In this document: one piece after another, positions 8,826 through 17,220 of the stretch | Numbering within the stretch: position 1 is the stretch's first letter | Layout: each line of letters begins with the position of its first letter | Program-made: the position numbers and the translations under genes | The notes under the pieces: generated by a model | What the model saw: only the letters and a program-made list of their open reading frames with translations | What the model was told of the DNA's origin: nothing | Databases searched by the model: none | NCBI GenBank assembly: GCA_049516595.1 | Contig: JBEKSY010000041.1 | Span: 1-29,131 of the forward strand | Length of the DNA stretch: 29,131 bases | Direction of reading: 5' to 3' | Origin: JBEKHT01 sp049516595 | GTDB lineage: Bacteria > Chloroflexota > Anaerolineae > Anaerolineales > RBG-16-64-43

Positions 8826-9854
8826 ATGCCCGATATCCAGCTGATGGGGCTTTTCGAAGAGCCCACCCCAGCAGGGGAGACCATCGAGCGCTTGCGCCAG
8901 GCCGGGGTTGAGGAGAATCAACTCACAGTCCTTTCGGATGCTCCCTGGCGTCCGCAGGTGTTGGGGCGCCGCTCGATGGGAGGCACCATCGGCATGATGG
9001 CGCTGGTGGGCGCCATCTTCGGTGTGATGCTGGGTCTGGCATTGACGGGGGGCATCTGGTACTTATACCCACTCCTGGTGGGTGGCCAACCGATATACTC
9101 GGTTCCGCCCTCGTTGATCATCATCTTCGAGATGACCATGCTGGGCACGATGTGGACCACCTTTGCTGCGTTCCTGGTGGCCAACCGGTTCCCGGTGTTT
9201 GGCAATCCCCCTTTCTCGCCTCAGATCGAGGATGGGATGATTGGGGTGCTGGTTCGAACCGAGAGCCTCCAGGCAGGTGCTATTGAACGCCTGATGCTTG
9301 AGGGCGGAGCCCAGCGAGTTGAGCGATTCGAGGAGGAGCGCCGATCCAACGATCGCACCTGGTTGAGGGCCGCAGCGGCCACGCTGGTGGCCGTGGTTGG
9401 GGTTCTGGCGGTGATTGAGCTGTTTGCGTACGATGTCCTCAAGATTGAATTTCCAAGTAACATGGTCGACCAGCCCTCGATTGCCTACCTCCAGGGCCCC
9501 CGCTTGGCAGCGCCGGCCGATGCGATCTCGATCGACGGGCCGGACCTGATTGCGGGCCAACCCGCCTCCGTGCCACATCCGATGACCTCCAATTCCATTC
9601 AGCGGGGCCAGGTGCTTTTCAGCATCAACTGCCAGCTGTGCCATGGCCCGCAGGGCAAGGGGGACGGGACCGTCGGCGCGTTCTTCACGCCTAAGCCGGC
9701 AGATCTCACCAGCCGGGCCGTCCAATCGCTTAGTGACCAGCAGATCTTCTTGGTGATCACTCAGGGTTTTGGGGACATGCCGAGCTTGAGGGAAAACCTC
9801 TACCCGAATGACCGCTGGGATGTGATCAACTACGTGAGAACCCTTGGGAAGTGA
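8826..9854 (+). CDS. actDE: Fusion of ActD (DUF3341) membrane protein and a mono-heme cytochrome c (ActE-like)
   Basis: A 342-residue two-part protein. The N-terminal part (residues 1 to ~175) matches the ActD pattern: a ferredoxin-fold-like start (LMGLFEEPTPAGETIERLRQAG), two adjacent membrane helices, then a soluble tail. A further helix (around WLRAAAATLVAVVGVLAV) leads into a cytochrome c domain. That domain has CQLCH at residues 269-273, GPQGKGDG after the heme, a likely axial Met318 in GFGDMPSL, and the closing WDVINYVRTLG helix. ActD and ActE are generally encoded separately, so the fusion is notable. I chose ATG 8826 over GTG 8823 because AGGAGG at 8815-8820 is better spaced from it. 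A c-heme domain tethered to ActD would fix the electron exit next to the membrane. Confidence 0.88.
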   Translation: MPDIQLMGLFEEPTPAGETIERLRQAGVEENQLTVLSDAPWRPQVLGRRSMGGTIGMMALVGAIFGVMLGLALTGGIWYLYPLLVGGQPIYSVPPSLIIIFEMTMLGTMWTTFAAFLVANRFPVFGNPPFSPQIEDGMIGVLVRTESLQAGAIERLMLEGGAQRVERFEEERRSNDRTWLRAAAATLVAVVGVLAVIELFAYDVLKIEFPSNMVDQPSIAYLQGPRLAAPADAISIDGPDLIAGQPASVPHPMTSNSIQRGQVLFSINCQLCHGPQGKGDGTVGAFFTPKPADLTSRAVQSLSDQQIFLVITQGFGDMPSLRENLYPNDRWDVINYVRTLGK

Positions 9855-9956
9855 CCTCATCTCCAGCCGGGACAAGACCAGGTTGGGCTCGGTGGCCAAC
9901 GGATCTTGGCCAACCGTTGGAACCGTGAGCCTGGAACGTCAGCAGGGAGGACGGCG

Positions 9957-10859
9957 ATGAGAAAACAATCCGGCATTGGCATTCTTGGGGCCCTCCTTAT
10001 CGGAGCGCTGGCCGCGGCGTGCAACGCAAATCCGCCGGTTCCCGGGCTGACTGCAGTTCCCACCTTGGCGCCCGGACTCACCCCAACCTTGATTTCTGCC
10101 CTTTCGGGTGCTGCTTCCTCTCCGACGGAATCGGGTGGCGGCACCCAGGCGATTGCGGCGGCCGGTGCGGCGGTGTTTGAGCAGAACTGCTCGCTTTGCC
10201 ACGGACGACAGGGAGAGGGAGTGAGTGGACCAGCTCTTCGCAACAACCCTTACTTCCGGACCGCGGGTGATGATCAGGTGGTCGCGACCATTGCCGGGGG
10301 GCGTCCCGGAACGAGCATGCCGGCTTGGCTCCAATCGAACGGCGGGCCGCTGACCTCACCCCAGATCAGCGATGTTGTCGCCTTCCTGCATAGCCTGCAG
10401 AACGTTCCGGCTCTGCCGAGCGCCACTCCCGTCAGCGCGACGGAAGAGGCCACGGCAACCGCTCTGCCGCCGAACGCACCAACCCCGGAACCGGCCTCGC
10501 CCTCAAATCCGGGGGGGCCTGGCCAGGCGGTGTCCCTGCAGGGGAGTGCCGACAGCGGCCGCGGCCTGTTTGGGCAAGATTGTGCGATCTGCCACGGGCC
10601 GGAGGGGGTCCAGGGGATGGCCAACCCCGACTCCGATGATGGATCGGTCCCGGTGCTCAACCCGATCGATTCCACAATTGCCAATGCGGATCCGAAGATC
10701 TTCGCGGCCAACGTCGACCTTTTTGTTGAGCATGGGTCTGTTCCTTCAGGCGCCGGGCCCCTTCTCATGATGCCCCCCTTTGGCGACGGGAACCTGCTGA
10801 CCCAGCAGCAGATTGCTGACGTGATCGCGTATGTGCTGTCGCTCAACGGTGTCAAGTAA
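9957..10859 (+). CDS. Di-heme cytochrome c lipoprotein
   Basis: A 300-residue exported cytochrome with two class-I c-type domains. The N-terminus is a lipoprotein signal (LLIGALAAAC, Cys22 as lipidation site). Heme motifs are CSLCH (78-82) and CAICH (209-213), with candidate axial methionines in GTSMPAW and LMMPPFGDG. The domains are joined by a low-complexity Pro/Thr/Ala/Ser linker (~residues 155-195), a style common in Chloroflexota exported proteins. ATG 9957 follows GGGAGGACGGCG; the frame is open upstream. As the last gene of the respiratory cluster it is a good candidate for the carrier that takes electrons from the complex to a terminal oxidase or other acceptor, none of which is encoded here. 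Confidence 0.85.
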   Translation: MRKQSGIGILGALLIGALAAACNANPPVPGLTAVPTLAPGLTPTLISALSGAASSPTESGGGTQAIAAAGAAVFEQNCSLCHGRQGEGVSGPALRNNPYFRTAGDDQVVATIAGGRPGTSMPAWLQSNGGPLTSPQISDVVAFLHSLQNVPALPSATPVSATEEATATALPPNAPTPEPASPSNPGGPGQAVSLQGSADSGRGLFGQDCAICHGPEGVQGMANPDSDDGSVPVLNPIDSTIANADPKIFAANVDLFVEHGSVPSGAGPLLMMPPFGDGNLLTQQQIADVIAYVLSLNGVK

Positions 10860-10976
10860 GGACGCCAGCGGAGGCCTGACAAGGTGCTGCCGACCCACGG
10901 TCAGAGGTAGATAGGGTCAGCAACGGGGAGAGGGGAATCGGTAATTTCCATGTCCGGCCTGAACAGGGCAAGCCTT

Positions 10977-11013
10977 CTCCTGCCACCGAAACTAGGTGGC
11001 AGGAGTGAGTTTT
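10977..11013 (+). terminator. Terminator hairpin after the respiratory cluster
   Basis: A perfect 11-base-pair stem pairs CTCCTGCCACC (10977-10987) with GGTGGCAGGAG (10995-11005) around a 7-base loop. It is followed by TGAGTTTT, a short T-run. It lies about 120 bases after the di-heme cytochrome stop. The weak tail makes termination likely rather than certain. Confidence 0.6.
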
Positions 11014-11474
11014 ACGGGGGGGTGTCCGGTCCGGGACGCCCTCCGGGTGGGCCGAGTTCCCTTGAGCTTGCGGGCTCAGTCCGGATAAGGACTTCCGGCC
11101 CGCCCAGTGCTACCCTTCTCCCCGGTCTTGACCCAAAGAACCAGTCGTTTCCAGGGAGGGACCGAAGCCCCCTTGACCCAAGCTGGGGGGACCTCAGCCT
11201 GCCGCCGAAACCTGATCGGGAGAGGCCAGGAGGAGCCTTTTTTTTGCGCTCCTGGGCCGGGAGGGGATAGAGGGCCGAGATTTCTCACGGCATTATCCTC
11301 CGCAGGCTGGCAAGCTTGTTCTACCCTGGACTTGAGATCGGAGCAAGGATGAAATCCTCCCTTGGGCGAGAGAAGGTTGGCCCTGAGACGAGGACCCAAT
11401 CCCGAATGAGGCTCCTGAAGGAGCGACCCGGATGGCGGGACAGGAGGCGTCCACGAAATCAGCGAGGAGGAACC
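11014..11474. other. Gene-free stretch with a T-tract in a palindrome
   Basis: No convincing gene lies between the terminator and the S51 peptidase-like gene. One feature stands out: GGCCAGGAG (11224-11232) pairs with CTCCTGGGCC (11249-11258, one bulged G). The 16-base loop contains eight consecutive Ts (11238-11245). I cannot assign a function. A short open frame from 10950 lacks recognisable motifs. Confidence 0.3.
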
Positions 11475-12176
11475 TTGAGGGGTACGATCGCATTGGTAGG
11501 CGCAGGGGAGTTCCTTCCGATCATGGAGGGGGTCGATCGGGAGCTCCTGGTTGCCTCCGGTGGCCGCCAGGTGGCCGTCCTCCCGACGGCTTCTGCGTTG
11601 GATGGCCCGGGGGTCCCCGAACGCTGGGGGAAGATGGGTGTCGAGCACTTCGAACGACTCGGCGCCCAGGCCGAGGCAATCCTGGCTCTCGATCGCACCG
11701 CCTGTGAGGGCCGGGAGTTTTCTGATCAAGTGCGGAGGGCCAGCCTGGTATACCTTTCCGGCGGCAAGCCGGACTATCTCTATCAGACCTTGGCCGGATC
11801 GAAGCTGTGGCAGGCAGTGATCGAGGTTCTCGAACGAGGCGGGGTCCTGGCGGGATGCAGTGCCGGGGCAATGATCCTCGGATCGCACTTGCCCTCCCTC
11901 TCGGTCCGATTGCGGGTTCCGATTATCCGCGGCTGGCGTCCCGGATTTGGACTCCTTCCCCATTGCGTGATCATCCCGCACTTTAACCAGACCCCCGAAT
12001 GGCTGATCCGCCTGTTCCTGCCCCTCCGGCCGGCAGGAACCACGGTGATCGGAATCGACGCCGACACGGCGCTCATTGGTCGCAATGGCACCTGGAAGGT
12101 GCGCGGCTCAGGGCGTGTCTCGCATTTCAGTACGAGGATTCAGCGGTTTCGAGACGGAGAAATCATCCCCTTGTAG
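11475..12176 (+). CDS. Peptidase S51-like (cyanophycinase/dipeptidase E family) protein
   Basis: A 233-residue protein of the class-I glutamine-amidotransferase-like S51 fold. It opens with IALVGAGEF, has LSGGKPDYLYQ in mid-protein and the nucleophile elbow AGCSAGAM with Ser129. These are characteristic of cyanophycinase and peptidase E relatives. A possible catalytic histidine lies in CVIIPHFNQ. I chose a TTG start at 11475 because GAGGAGG at 11464-11470 sits just ahead and the homologous N-terminus begins with IALVGAG; the frame is open upstream to 11316. No cyanophycin synthetase is nearby, so the substrate is unknown; a general acidic-peptide hydrolase is equally possible. No signal peptide is visible. 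Confidence 0.75.
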   Translation: MRGTIALVGAGEFLPIMEGVDRELLVASGGRQVAVLPTASALDGPGVPERWGKMGVEHFERLGAQAEAILALDRTACEGREFSDQVRRASLVYLSGGKPDYLYQTLAGSKLWQAVIEVLERGGVLAGCSAGAMILGSHLPSLSVRLRVPIIRGWRPGFGLLPHCVIIPHFNQTPEWLIRLFLPLRPAGTTVIGIDADTALIGRNGTWKVRGSGRVSHFSTRIQRFRDGEIIPL

Positions 12177-12794
12177 CCTCAAGAGAACGATCGCGGGCCT
12201 TCGACAAAGACTGGCACCCTAGCTCCCCCCCTGACTCGATCCTCGAGTCGATTTCCACTCGGGCTATTGGAGGTTTCCTCGAGAGAGACCATGGCTGACA
12301 ACGCCCGGGACGATGGCGGATTCTGCTTCCCCGGCGAAATGAGTTCTGGAGGCGCCAAGCCAGGAGCTTGAGGCGGCCGGCATTGGCGGCGAATCCTACC
12401 CTGAGCTTGTCTTGCCGTTGCTTCAGGGTGCCTCGACTTGCAGCCCGTGGGTGGATTCTTCCAGGGTAGGTCCAGCTGAGCTGGCGAAGTCTTGATACCC
12501 CGGCTATTGAAGGGGCGCCAACTCCTTCCCTTGCGGTGGCCTGAGTTGACCAGAGGACGCAACCGGCGCTGCCGGCTGTTGGCTTGGAACGCAGGCGAGC
12601 GATGCGTGCCCCATCGGGGTTGGCGCAGGGAGGGTCGACCAGCCCGAACCGAGGGGGAGGCCGGCGCCGTGGGGAGTTTCGGTTGCCACGGTGCGGCACC
12701 CTCCCATTCGGATCAGCTACAAAGCCCGACGAACAGCCGAGCGGATCTGAGTCCCCCCGATCGCAGAGGCAGGTCGCAGGGGCCCGCGGGTTTC
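12177..12794. other. 618-base convergent intergenic region
   Basis: This region lies between the S51-like gene (+) and the bactofilin (-), which point at each other. Several open frames cross it on both strands, but all are arginine/proline-rich shadows without ribosome-binding sites or motifs. I see no tRNA, no repeat array and no clear T-tailed terminator for either flanking gene. Confidence 0.4.
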
Positions 12795-13202
12795 TTACTC
12801 TGAGGGAGGAACCCCGGCTTCATGAGTCGGGGCGCTGGCCTCGTTCATCTGCACGTGGCCTTTCAGGTAGCCCCCCTCTTCCGTGCTTAGGCTGCCGGTC
12901 GTAACGTCGCCCCAAACCTTGCCCGTTCTTTGGATGTGGACCTTCTGCGCGATGAGATTGGCCTGCACCGTGCCAGCCACGGAAACCGTGTCCGCGCGAA
13001 TCTCCTCCGAGATCAGTTTCGCCTGCTCGCCGACGATCAGAGCTCCCTCGAGTTCGATTTTCCCCTCGAAGGTCCCCTCGAGGCGCACACCGCCGCTTCC
13101 GCTCAGGGTGCCCTGAATGGAGATGCCTGGGCCGATCACCGTCTCAAGCCGGCTAGTAGGGCGGATGGATTCGGGCAGTTTGGGTCGCTCTTTGCGAAAC
13201 AT
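12795..13202 (-). CDS. Bactofilin-family polymer-forming protein
   Basis: A 135-residue protein with the bactofilin beta-helix pattern, with short hydrophobic repeats about every 17-18 residues: SISGTLxGSGGVRLEG-like, FEGKIELEGALIVGEQAKL, IRADTVSVAGTVQANL, VHIQRTGKVWGDV and GGYLKGHVQM. Short unstructured ends flank the core. Bactofilins self-assemble without nucleotides into filaments, usually at the inner membrane, and act in cell shape or organelle positioning. The ATG at 13202 follows GGGAGGGGTG; a GTG directly before it is less likely. No peptidase M23 gene, a frequent bactofilin neighbour, is next to it. The specific role is unknown. Confidence 0.85.
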   Translation of the reverse strand: MFRKERPKLPESIRPTSRLETVIGPGISIQGTLSGSGGVRLEGTFEGKIELEGALIVGEQAKLISEEIRADTVSVAGTVQANLIAQKVHIQRTGKVWGDVTTGSLSTEEGGYLKGHVQMNEASAPTHEAGVPPSE

Positions 13203-13506
13203 CACCCCTCCCGCGGGGACAAATCTTGTTCCCCGAATTGCAGCTCAAGAGGACTGGAACTGCGACTTCCCCTCGATGTCCCCCATCGCTGTGGACCCTA
13301 GGAGCGTGTCCGAATAATCCGTCGCAGAAGGTGACTTCCCTTAGAACGCACCCTTTCGGGTGACCAAATGGGAAGCGCACCTCATCACCAAGCCCAAGTG
13401 TCAGTCTTGGTGGGAGAGAGATTCTCCGTTTTCCTTATGACCGACACACTCCCCGGGGGCAGCGGTCCTCCCAATTCTACTCCGGACAATCGGCTCCCCA
13501 GGACCG
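13203..13506. other. Intergenic region between WD40 and bactofilin genes with small hairpins
   Basis: No gene is supported. Inverted repeats are visible: CACCAAG (13386-13392) with CTTGGTG (13406-13412); GGAGA/TCTCC (13413-13427), which reads as a weak T-tailed hairpin only on the + strand; and CACCC/GGGTG (13349-13362) around a 4-base loop. Any of these could mark the end of the WD40 transcript or a leader of bactofilin, but none is a strong terminator on the minus strand. Confidence 0.3.
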
Positions 13507-14658
13507 CTAGCGGGATCCATTGAGGTGGGACACGGCATACAGATAAACGTTGGAATCATCACATCCAATGGCCAAGTACCTGCCGTCGGGCGATACGGCC
13601 AGCGCCTCGATGGAGGCGGGAGCGGCTGGGACGGGAAGCGGGGCAAAGCTCGCGCTGTCCCAGGCCGCCAGGGTCCCGTCTTGGGAGCCAGCAAACAGGA
13701 TCGAGCCGTCGTGCGCGAAGGCGACGGCCTGCGCCCAATTGCCGAAGTTGCCAAGTTGCTTGACCAAAGTCCCACGGTCCAGATCCCAGATCCAGACTTG
13801 GCCACGCTGGCAACCGCCATCCGCAGATTGAGCGCACAATGCGGTTGCGACACGCTTCCCGTCGGGGGAAATTGCCAGGTCCGCAACCTGCCCCGGATGA
13901 TTGAGCACGTGAACCACGACGCCGTTGCTCGTCCGCCACACGCGAACGTTACGGGAGGTTCCACCTCCTACCAGGACCTGACCATCGGGGGCAAACGCCA
14001 GGCTGGGGATGTTCCAGTATTCCGGAAGCTTGAGGATCGGCTTCCAGGAGGCCACCGCCCAGGTCCATACCGCAGCCGAGGGAAACCGGTCGACTCCGCC
14101 CACGGCCAGTGTCTCGCCGTCCGGAGAGAACGCCACGCTCGTCACTTGGTTCGGGAAGTTGAGCGACTTGGTCATGACCCCCTGCGCCACATTCCAAACG
14201 CGCGCCGTACCATCGGCGGAGGCCGAGGCCAGGAGTTGGCCATCCGGAGAAAAAGCGACATTCCAAACGATGGCGCGGTGACCCTCCAGAGTCCGCTCGA
14301 GTGCTCCGGTCGCGACATTCCACAACCGGATGTTAAAGTCGCGGTCATTGCCCCCCGCCGTGGCGATTAGCTCGCCCTTCGGCGAAAAGGCGACACTGCG
14401 AACGATGTCGCCTTGAGCCAGCGAGTGCAGCACTCTCATCTGGCCAAGGTTCTCGGGACGCAGGGCAGGTGGAGTCTGGGTAGGCATCGGTTCCCCTGGA
14501 GGGGGGGTAGGAGACACCCGAGTCGGAGCGAGCGGGGAGGTCACTGCCGTCACCTCGGTAGCCGTGACATGGGTAGGCGAGGCAGTCGGCACCTGCATTG
14601 GAAGAACGGAGCAGGAGACCGCGAGAGTCAAGGCAGCCAGATGAGCAAGCCCTTTCAT
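13507..14658 (-). CDS. WD40-repeat beta-propeller lipoprotein
   Basis: A 383-residue exported protein. The N-terminus is a lipoprotein signal (LTLAVSC, Cys16), followed by a Thr/Pro/Ser-rich linker to about residue 70. About seven WD40-type repeats follow, each with an xxVAFSPDG-like strand and ending in xxRLWN/ARVWN/VRVWR/VWIWD. That number would close one seven-bladed propeller. No catalytic domain is present, so a binding or scaffold role on the outer face of the membrane is likely. Its ATG overlaps the aminotransferase stop codon by four bases (ATGA), so the two are translationally coupled. The linker style is typical of Chloroflexota exported proteins. Confidence 0.85.
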   Translation of the reverse strand: MKGLAHLAALTLAVSCSVLPMQVPTASPTHVTATEVTAVTSPLAPTRVSPTPPPGEPMPTQTPPALRPENLGQMRVLHSLAQGDIVRSVAFSPKGELIATAGGNDRDFNIRLWNVATGALERTLEGHRAIVWNVAFSPDGQLLASASADGTARVWNVAQGVMTKSLNFPNQVTSVAFSPDGETLAVGGVDRFPSAAVWTWAVASWKPILKLPEYWNIPSLAFAPDGQVLVGGGTSRNVRVWRTSNGVVVHVLNHPGQVADLAISPDGKRVATALCAQSADGGCQRGQVWIWDLDRGTLVKQLGNFGNWAQAVAFAHDGSILFAGSQDGTLAAWDSASFAPLPVPAAPASIEALAVSPDGRYLAIGCDDSNVYLYAVSHLNGSR

Positions 14659-15872
14659 TCCGACTCCTTCTTTCGAGGGCCGACCGATCGGGAGGCCGAG
14701 AGGCGGCGCCGGATCCTTGCGGCCCCGCGCTCAAAATCCTTCTCCGCTGCCAGCAAGCTGAGGATCAGATACTCCCCGCTGGGAAAGTCATAGAAGAAGC
14801 CGGGGTGGACCAGCACATTGTCCTCGACGAGCAGCTCGCGAGCCAGCTCCTCATCGCTGGCGGGTCCGTCAACTTGCATCACCGCGTACCAGCCCCCCTC
14901 CCAGGGGTGCAACTCGACTCCGGGAGTGGACTCCACCTCAGCCCTTAGCAGAGCCTCATTGCCCTCCAGACGTTTACGGATCTGACCCTGGATCTCGTGC
15001 CGGCCACGGAGCAACGCGGGAAGGGCGATCTGGGCCGGAGTGGAGGCGGAGAGGTAACTGTCTGCGATGAATTCAAGCCGCTCCTGAGCCTCGGAGCGAT
15101 CGGGTTCCGGTCCGCTGACCACAACCCAGCTCAACTTAATTTGGGGGAGACCGGCGACCTTGGATAAACCGCTCAGGACGAAGGTGAGTGCATCTTCGTT
15201 TCCAGCCACGGAGGGAGGGGGAGACATGGGACGCCCGGGCGCCGGGTAGTCCAGGAACACCTCGTCCACAATCAAAGCGCATCCCCGATCGCGAGCTAGG
15301 AGCGAAAGGGTCTGTCTCTCAAGTGGCTTGAGGTAGGACCCGGTCGGGTTATTAGGGTTCACCACGGCGATGGCTCGACAACCGGCTTCGGCCTGGCGGG
15401 CTATGTCCTCCAGATCAACTTCCCATCCGCTCGGTCGGCTGCGGCGGAGCCGATAGGGGACCGCCCGAACGGACTCCAACGCCGCCAGGATCTCAATCAG
15501 GGGATAGCTTGGGTGAGGAACCAGCAGCCGCTCGTCAGGCTCGGCCAGCAGTTTGCAAAGCAGGGAATAGGCCTCACTCGTGCTCGCGGTGGGGAACACG
15601 AACTCCGGGTCGATCTGGACCCCCTGGTCTCGGTAGTACTCGGCGATGGCAGCCCGAGCCAGGGGAAGGCCGCGCGGGCCGGGATCGTAGTCAAGCATCT
15701 GGTCTTGAGCGAGGGCGCCCAGGATCGCCTCGCGCGGATAGGAGAATCCGGCGCGAGTGGGATTGGAGAGGGTCAAATCGGTTAGGGGCACCCCCGCTTG
15801 GCGCTTGGCCTCGACAATTTGGGTAATCTCATTGGGCCTTAGGTCCCGCGGAATGCGAGAGGAGAATCTCAC
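14655..15872 (-). CDS. Pyridoxal-phosphate aminotransferase, class I/II (fold type I)
   Basis: A 405-residue PLP enzyme of the aspartate aminotransferase fold. Visible motifs are NPNNPTGS (172-179), the PLP-pyridine aspartate D203 in IVDEVF, and the Schiff-base lysine K238 in LSGLSK. The N-terminal LTLSNPTRAGFSYP resembles the substrate-binding start of alanine/aspartate-type enzymes. Substrate specificity cannot be read from sequence. The start is a GTG at 15872 within the end of the gluconokinase (GTGA overlap), with CTGGAGG upstream. It sits in a coupled run of P-loop protein, gluconokinase, aminotransferase and WD40 lipoprotein. Confidence 0.85.
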   Translation of the reverse strand: MRFSSRIPRDLRPNEITQIVEAKRQAGVPLTDLTLSNPTRAGFSYPREAILGALAQDQMLDYDPGPRGLPLARAAIAEYYRDQGVQIDPEFVFPTASTSEAYSLLCKLLAEPDERLLVPHPSYPLIEILAALESVRAVPYRLRRSRPSGWEVDLEDIARQAEAGCRAIAVVNPNNPTGSYLKPLERQTLSLLARDRGCALIVDEVFLDYPAPGRPMSPPPSVAGNEDALTFVLSGLSKVAGLPQIKLSWVVVSGPEPDRSEAQERLEFIADSYLSASTPAQIALPALLRGRHEIQGQIRKRLEGNEALLRAEVESTPGVELHPWEGGWYAVMQVDGPASDEELARELLVEDNVLVHPGFFYDFPSGEYLILSLLAAEKDFERGAARIRRRLSASRSVGPRKKESE

Positions 15873-16420
15873 GCGACCTCCAGGTCAAGCTGGCGGACCA
15901 CCTCCGCTGCGACGACCGGAGCTGCAGGCCCCGCATCGACCACAACGGCGCCCACCGGCTCTTCCAGATCGGCCAACTGACTCTCGAGCAGAGCCAGAGG
16001 CATGAAATGATCCTTGCGCTGGGCCAGACGTTCGCGGAGCTGGTCGTAGTCCGCGCGGAGGAAGACAAACCGAATCCCGCGCAGGCCCAGGGTCAGTTTC
16101 TCCCGGTGAGATTCCTTCAGGGCAGAACAGGCGAGAACCGCGCTTTCACCCTGCACCTCCAATTCGGAGAGGAGTGCATGCAAGAGCTCAAGCCAAGGCT
16201 CGCGGTCCGCGTCGGTTAGGGACGTGCCGGCGCGCATTTTGCTGAGGTTGCTGGGAGGATGGAAATCGTCCGCGTCATAGAAGGAACAGGCCAGCTTCTT
16301 GGCCAGGATCTTGCCCACCGTGGTTTTCCCCACCCCGCTCACGCCCATGAGAATCAGGATGAGGGGCCCCGGGCGACTCTGGCGCGCGCGCTTGCGGTCC
16401 ATTCGAATGTGAACCGTCAT
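15869..16420 (-). CDS. gntK: Gluconokinase (GntK-like)
   Basis: A 183-residue P-loop kinase. The Walker A motif is GVSGVGKT (26-33), followed by FYDADDFHPPSNLSKMRAG, the gluconate-binding signature of GntK, and later LTDADREPWL and CSALKESHREKL. GntK phosphorylates gluconate at the 6-position, feeding the pentose-phosphate or Entner-Doudoroff routes. Length is normal for the family (~175). The start at 16420 comes one base after the upstream P-loop gene's stop, suggesting re-initiation. An in-frame ATG six codons later is an alternative. No gluconate permease or dehydrogenase is nearby. Confidence 0.88.
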   Translation of the reverse strand: MTVHIRMDRKRARQSRPGPLILILMGVSGVGKTTVGKILAKKLACSFYDADDFHPPSNLSKMRAGTSLTDADREPWLELLHALLSELEVQGESAVLACSALKESHREKLTLGLRGIRFVFLRADYDQLRERLAQRKDHFMPLALLESQLADLEEPVGAVVVDAGPAAPVVAAEVVRQLDLEVA

Positions 16421-16421
16421 G

Positions 16422-17186
16422 CTAATCCGGGTTGTCGGCCGGAGGAAGCGTGGGGGGGTCGGGACGGTTCCGCCAAAGATCGGTGAGACAGCACTCCAAT
16501 CGTGCCGCCAATTGGTCCCGCTTGTCGGTAGTCACATCATCGGCGTTCTCAAAATTGACGAAGGGTACCATTAGATCCCTCACCTTCACTCGCTCTGTGC
16601 ACCCCGAGATGACTTCCGCCCAATCGTCCTCCCGATACAAGCGCAGGAGCTTGTCATCGGGAAGCGAGTGCTCCAGGAGGCTGTCCGGCCGGTCGGGGTT
16701 CGCCCTCTTGCGGTTCTTGCGCAGCGACTCCTCGAAGGGGACATTCACGTACAGAATGCCGGCCCGGCTTAGCAGGTCTTTCTCCAGGTGAAGGAAGGCT
16801 TCGCGGTAACCGCCATGCTCCGAGCCACGCGAGAATTCAATTACGGTGCTGATCTCTTTGCCAGGCATCGGATGGTTCCTCAGGCGCTTGTGATACTCAA
16901 GGTTCAGGCGTTCCACCAGAAGGCTCCAGAGGTAGGGTTTCTTGAAATAGCCCTGAGCATCTGTGTAGAGATGTGGCTTTTCGAGGCGTGCCTCAAGCAA
17001 GAGGTCCTCTTCGAACCATGTCCACAGGAAGGGAAAGTCGTCGAGCACATCGAGACTCCCTAAGTGGAACCGCAGACGGCGTTCTTCGTCGGGGATTCCC
17101 AACAGGAAATCGATAATCTCGCTTTTCCCAGAGGCGGGCCGACCGATTAGGATGAGGACTTGAAGGATTCCAGGCCGTTTGGGCAT
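16422..17186 (-). CDS. P-loop NTPase/kinase-like protein of unknown substrate
   Basis: A 254-residue protein with a Walker A motif GRPASGKS (15-22) directly after a hydrophobic strand, which indicates nucleotide binding. The rest (LGSLDVLDDFPFLWTWFEEDLL, VIEFSRGSEHGGYREAFL, YVNVPFEESLRKNRKRANPDRPDSLLEHSLPDD) has the layout of a small-molecule kinase with a mobile lid, but I recognise no named family. I chose ATG 17186 because GGAAGGA precedes it and the protein then begins near the P-loop strand. The neighbouring gluconokinase is also a P-loop kinase, yet the two share little outside Walker A. Confidence 0.7.
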   Translation of the reverse strand: MPKRPGILQVLILIGRPASGKSEIIDFLLGIPDEERRLRFHLGSLDVLDDFPFLWTWFEEDLLLEARLEKPHLYTDAQGYFKKPYLWSLLVERLNLEYHKRLRNHPMPGKEISTVIEFSRGSEHGGYREAFLHLEKDLLSRAGILYVNVPFEESLRKNRKRANPDRPDSLLEHSLPDDKLLRLYREDDWAEVISGCTERVKVRDLMVPFVNFENADDVTTDKRDQLAARLECCLTDLWRNRPDPPTLPPADNPD

Positions 17187-17220
17187 GATCGATCCTTCCG
17201 CGCTCTCGGAGATCGCCAAC

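Noticed and set aside
12197..12411. Fragments resembling halves of a CCTTCGACAAGCTCAGG-type palindromic repeat.
   Set aside because: The halves are about 200 bases apart and imperfect, and no full copy occurs in the window.
12177..12794. Long open frames on both strands in the convergent gap, one of up to 178 codons.
   Set aside because: All are rich in Arg/Pro/Ser, lack ribosome-binding sites and resemble no family; this is expected of GC-rich non-coding DNA.
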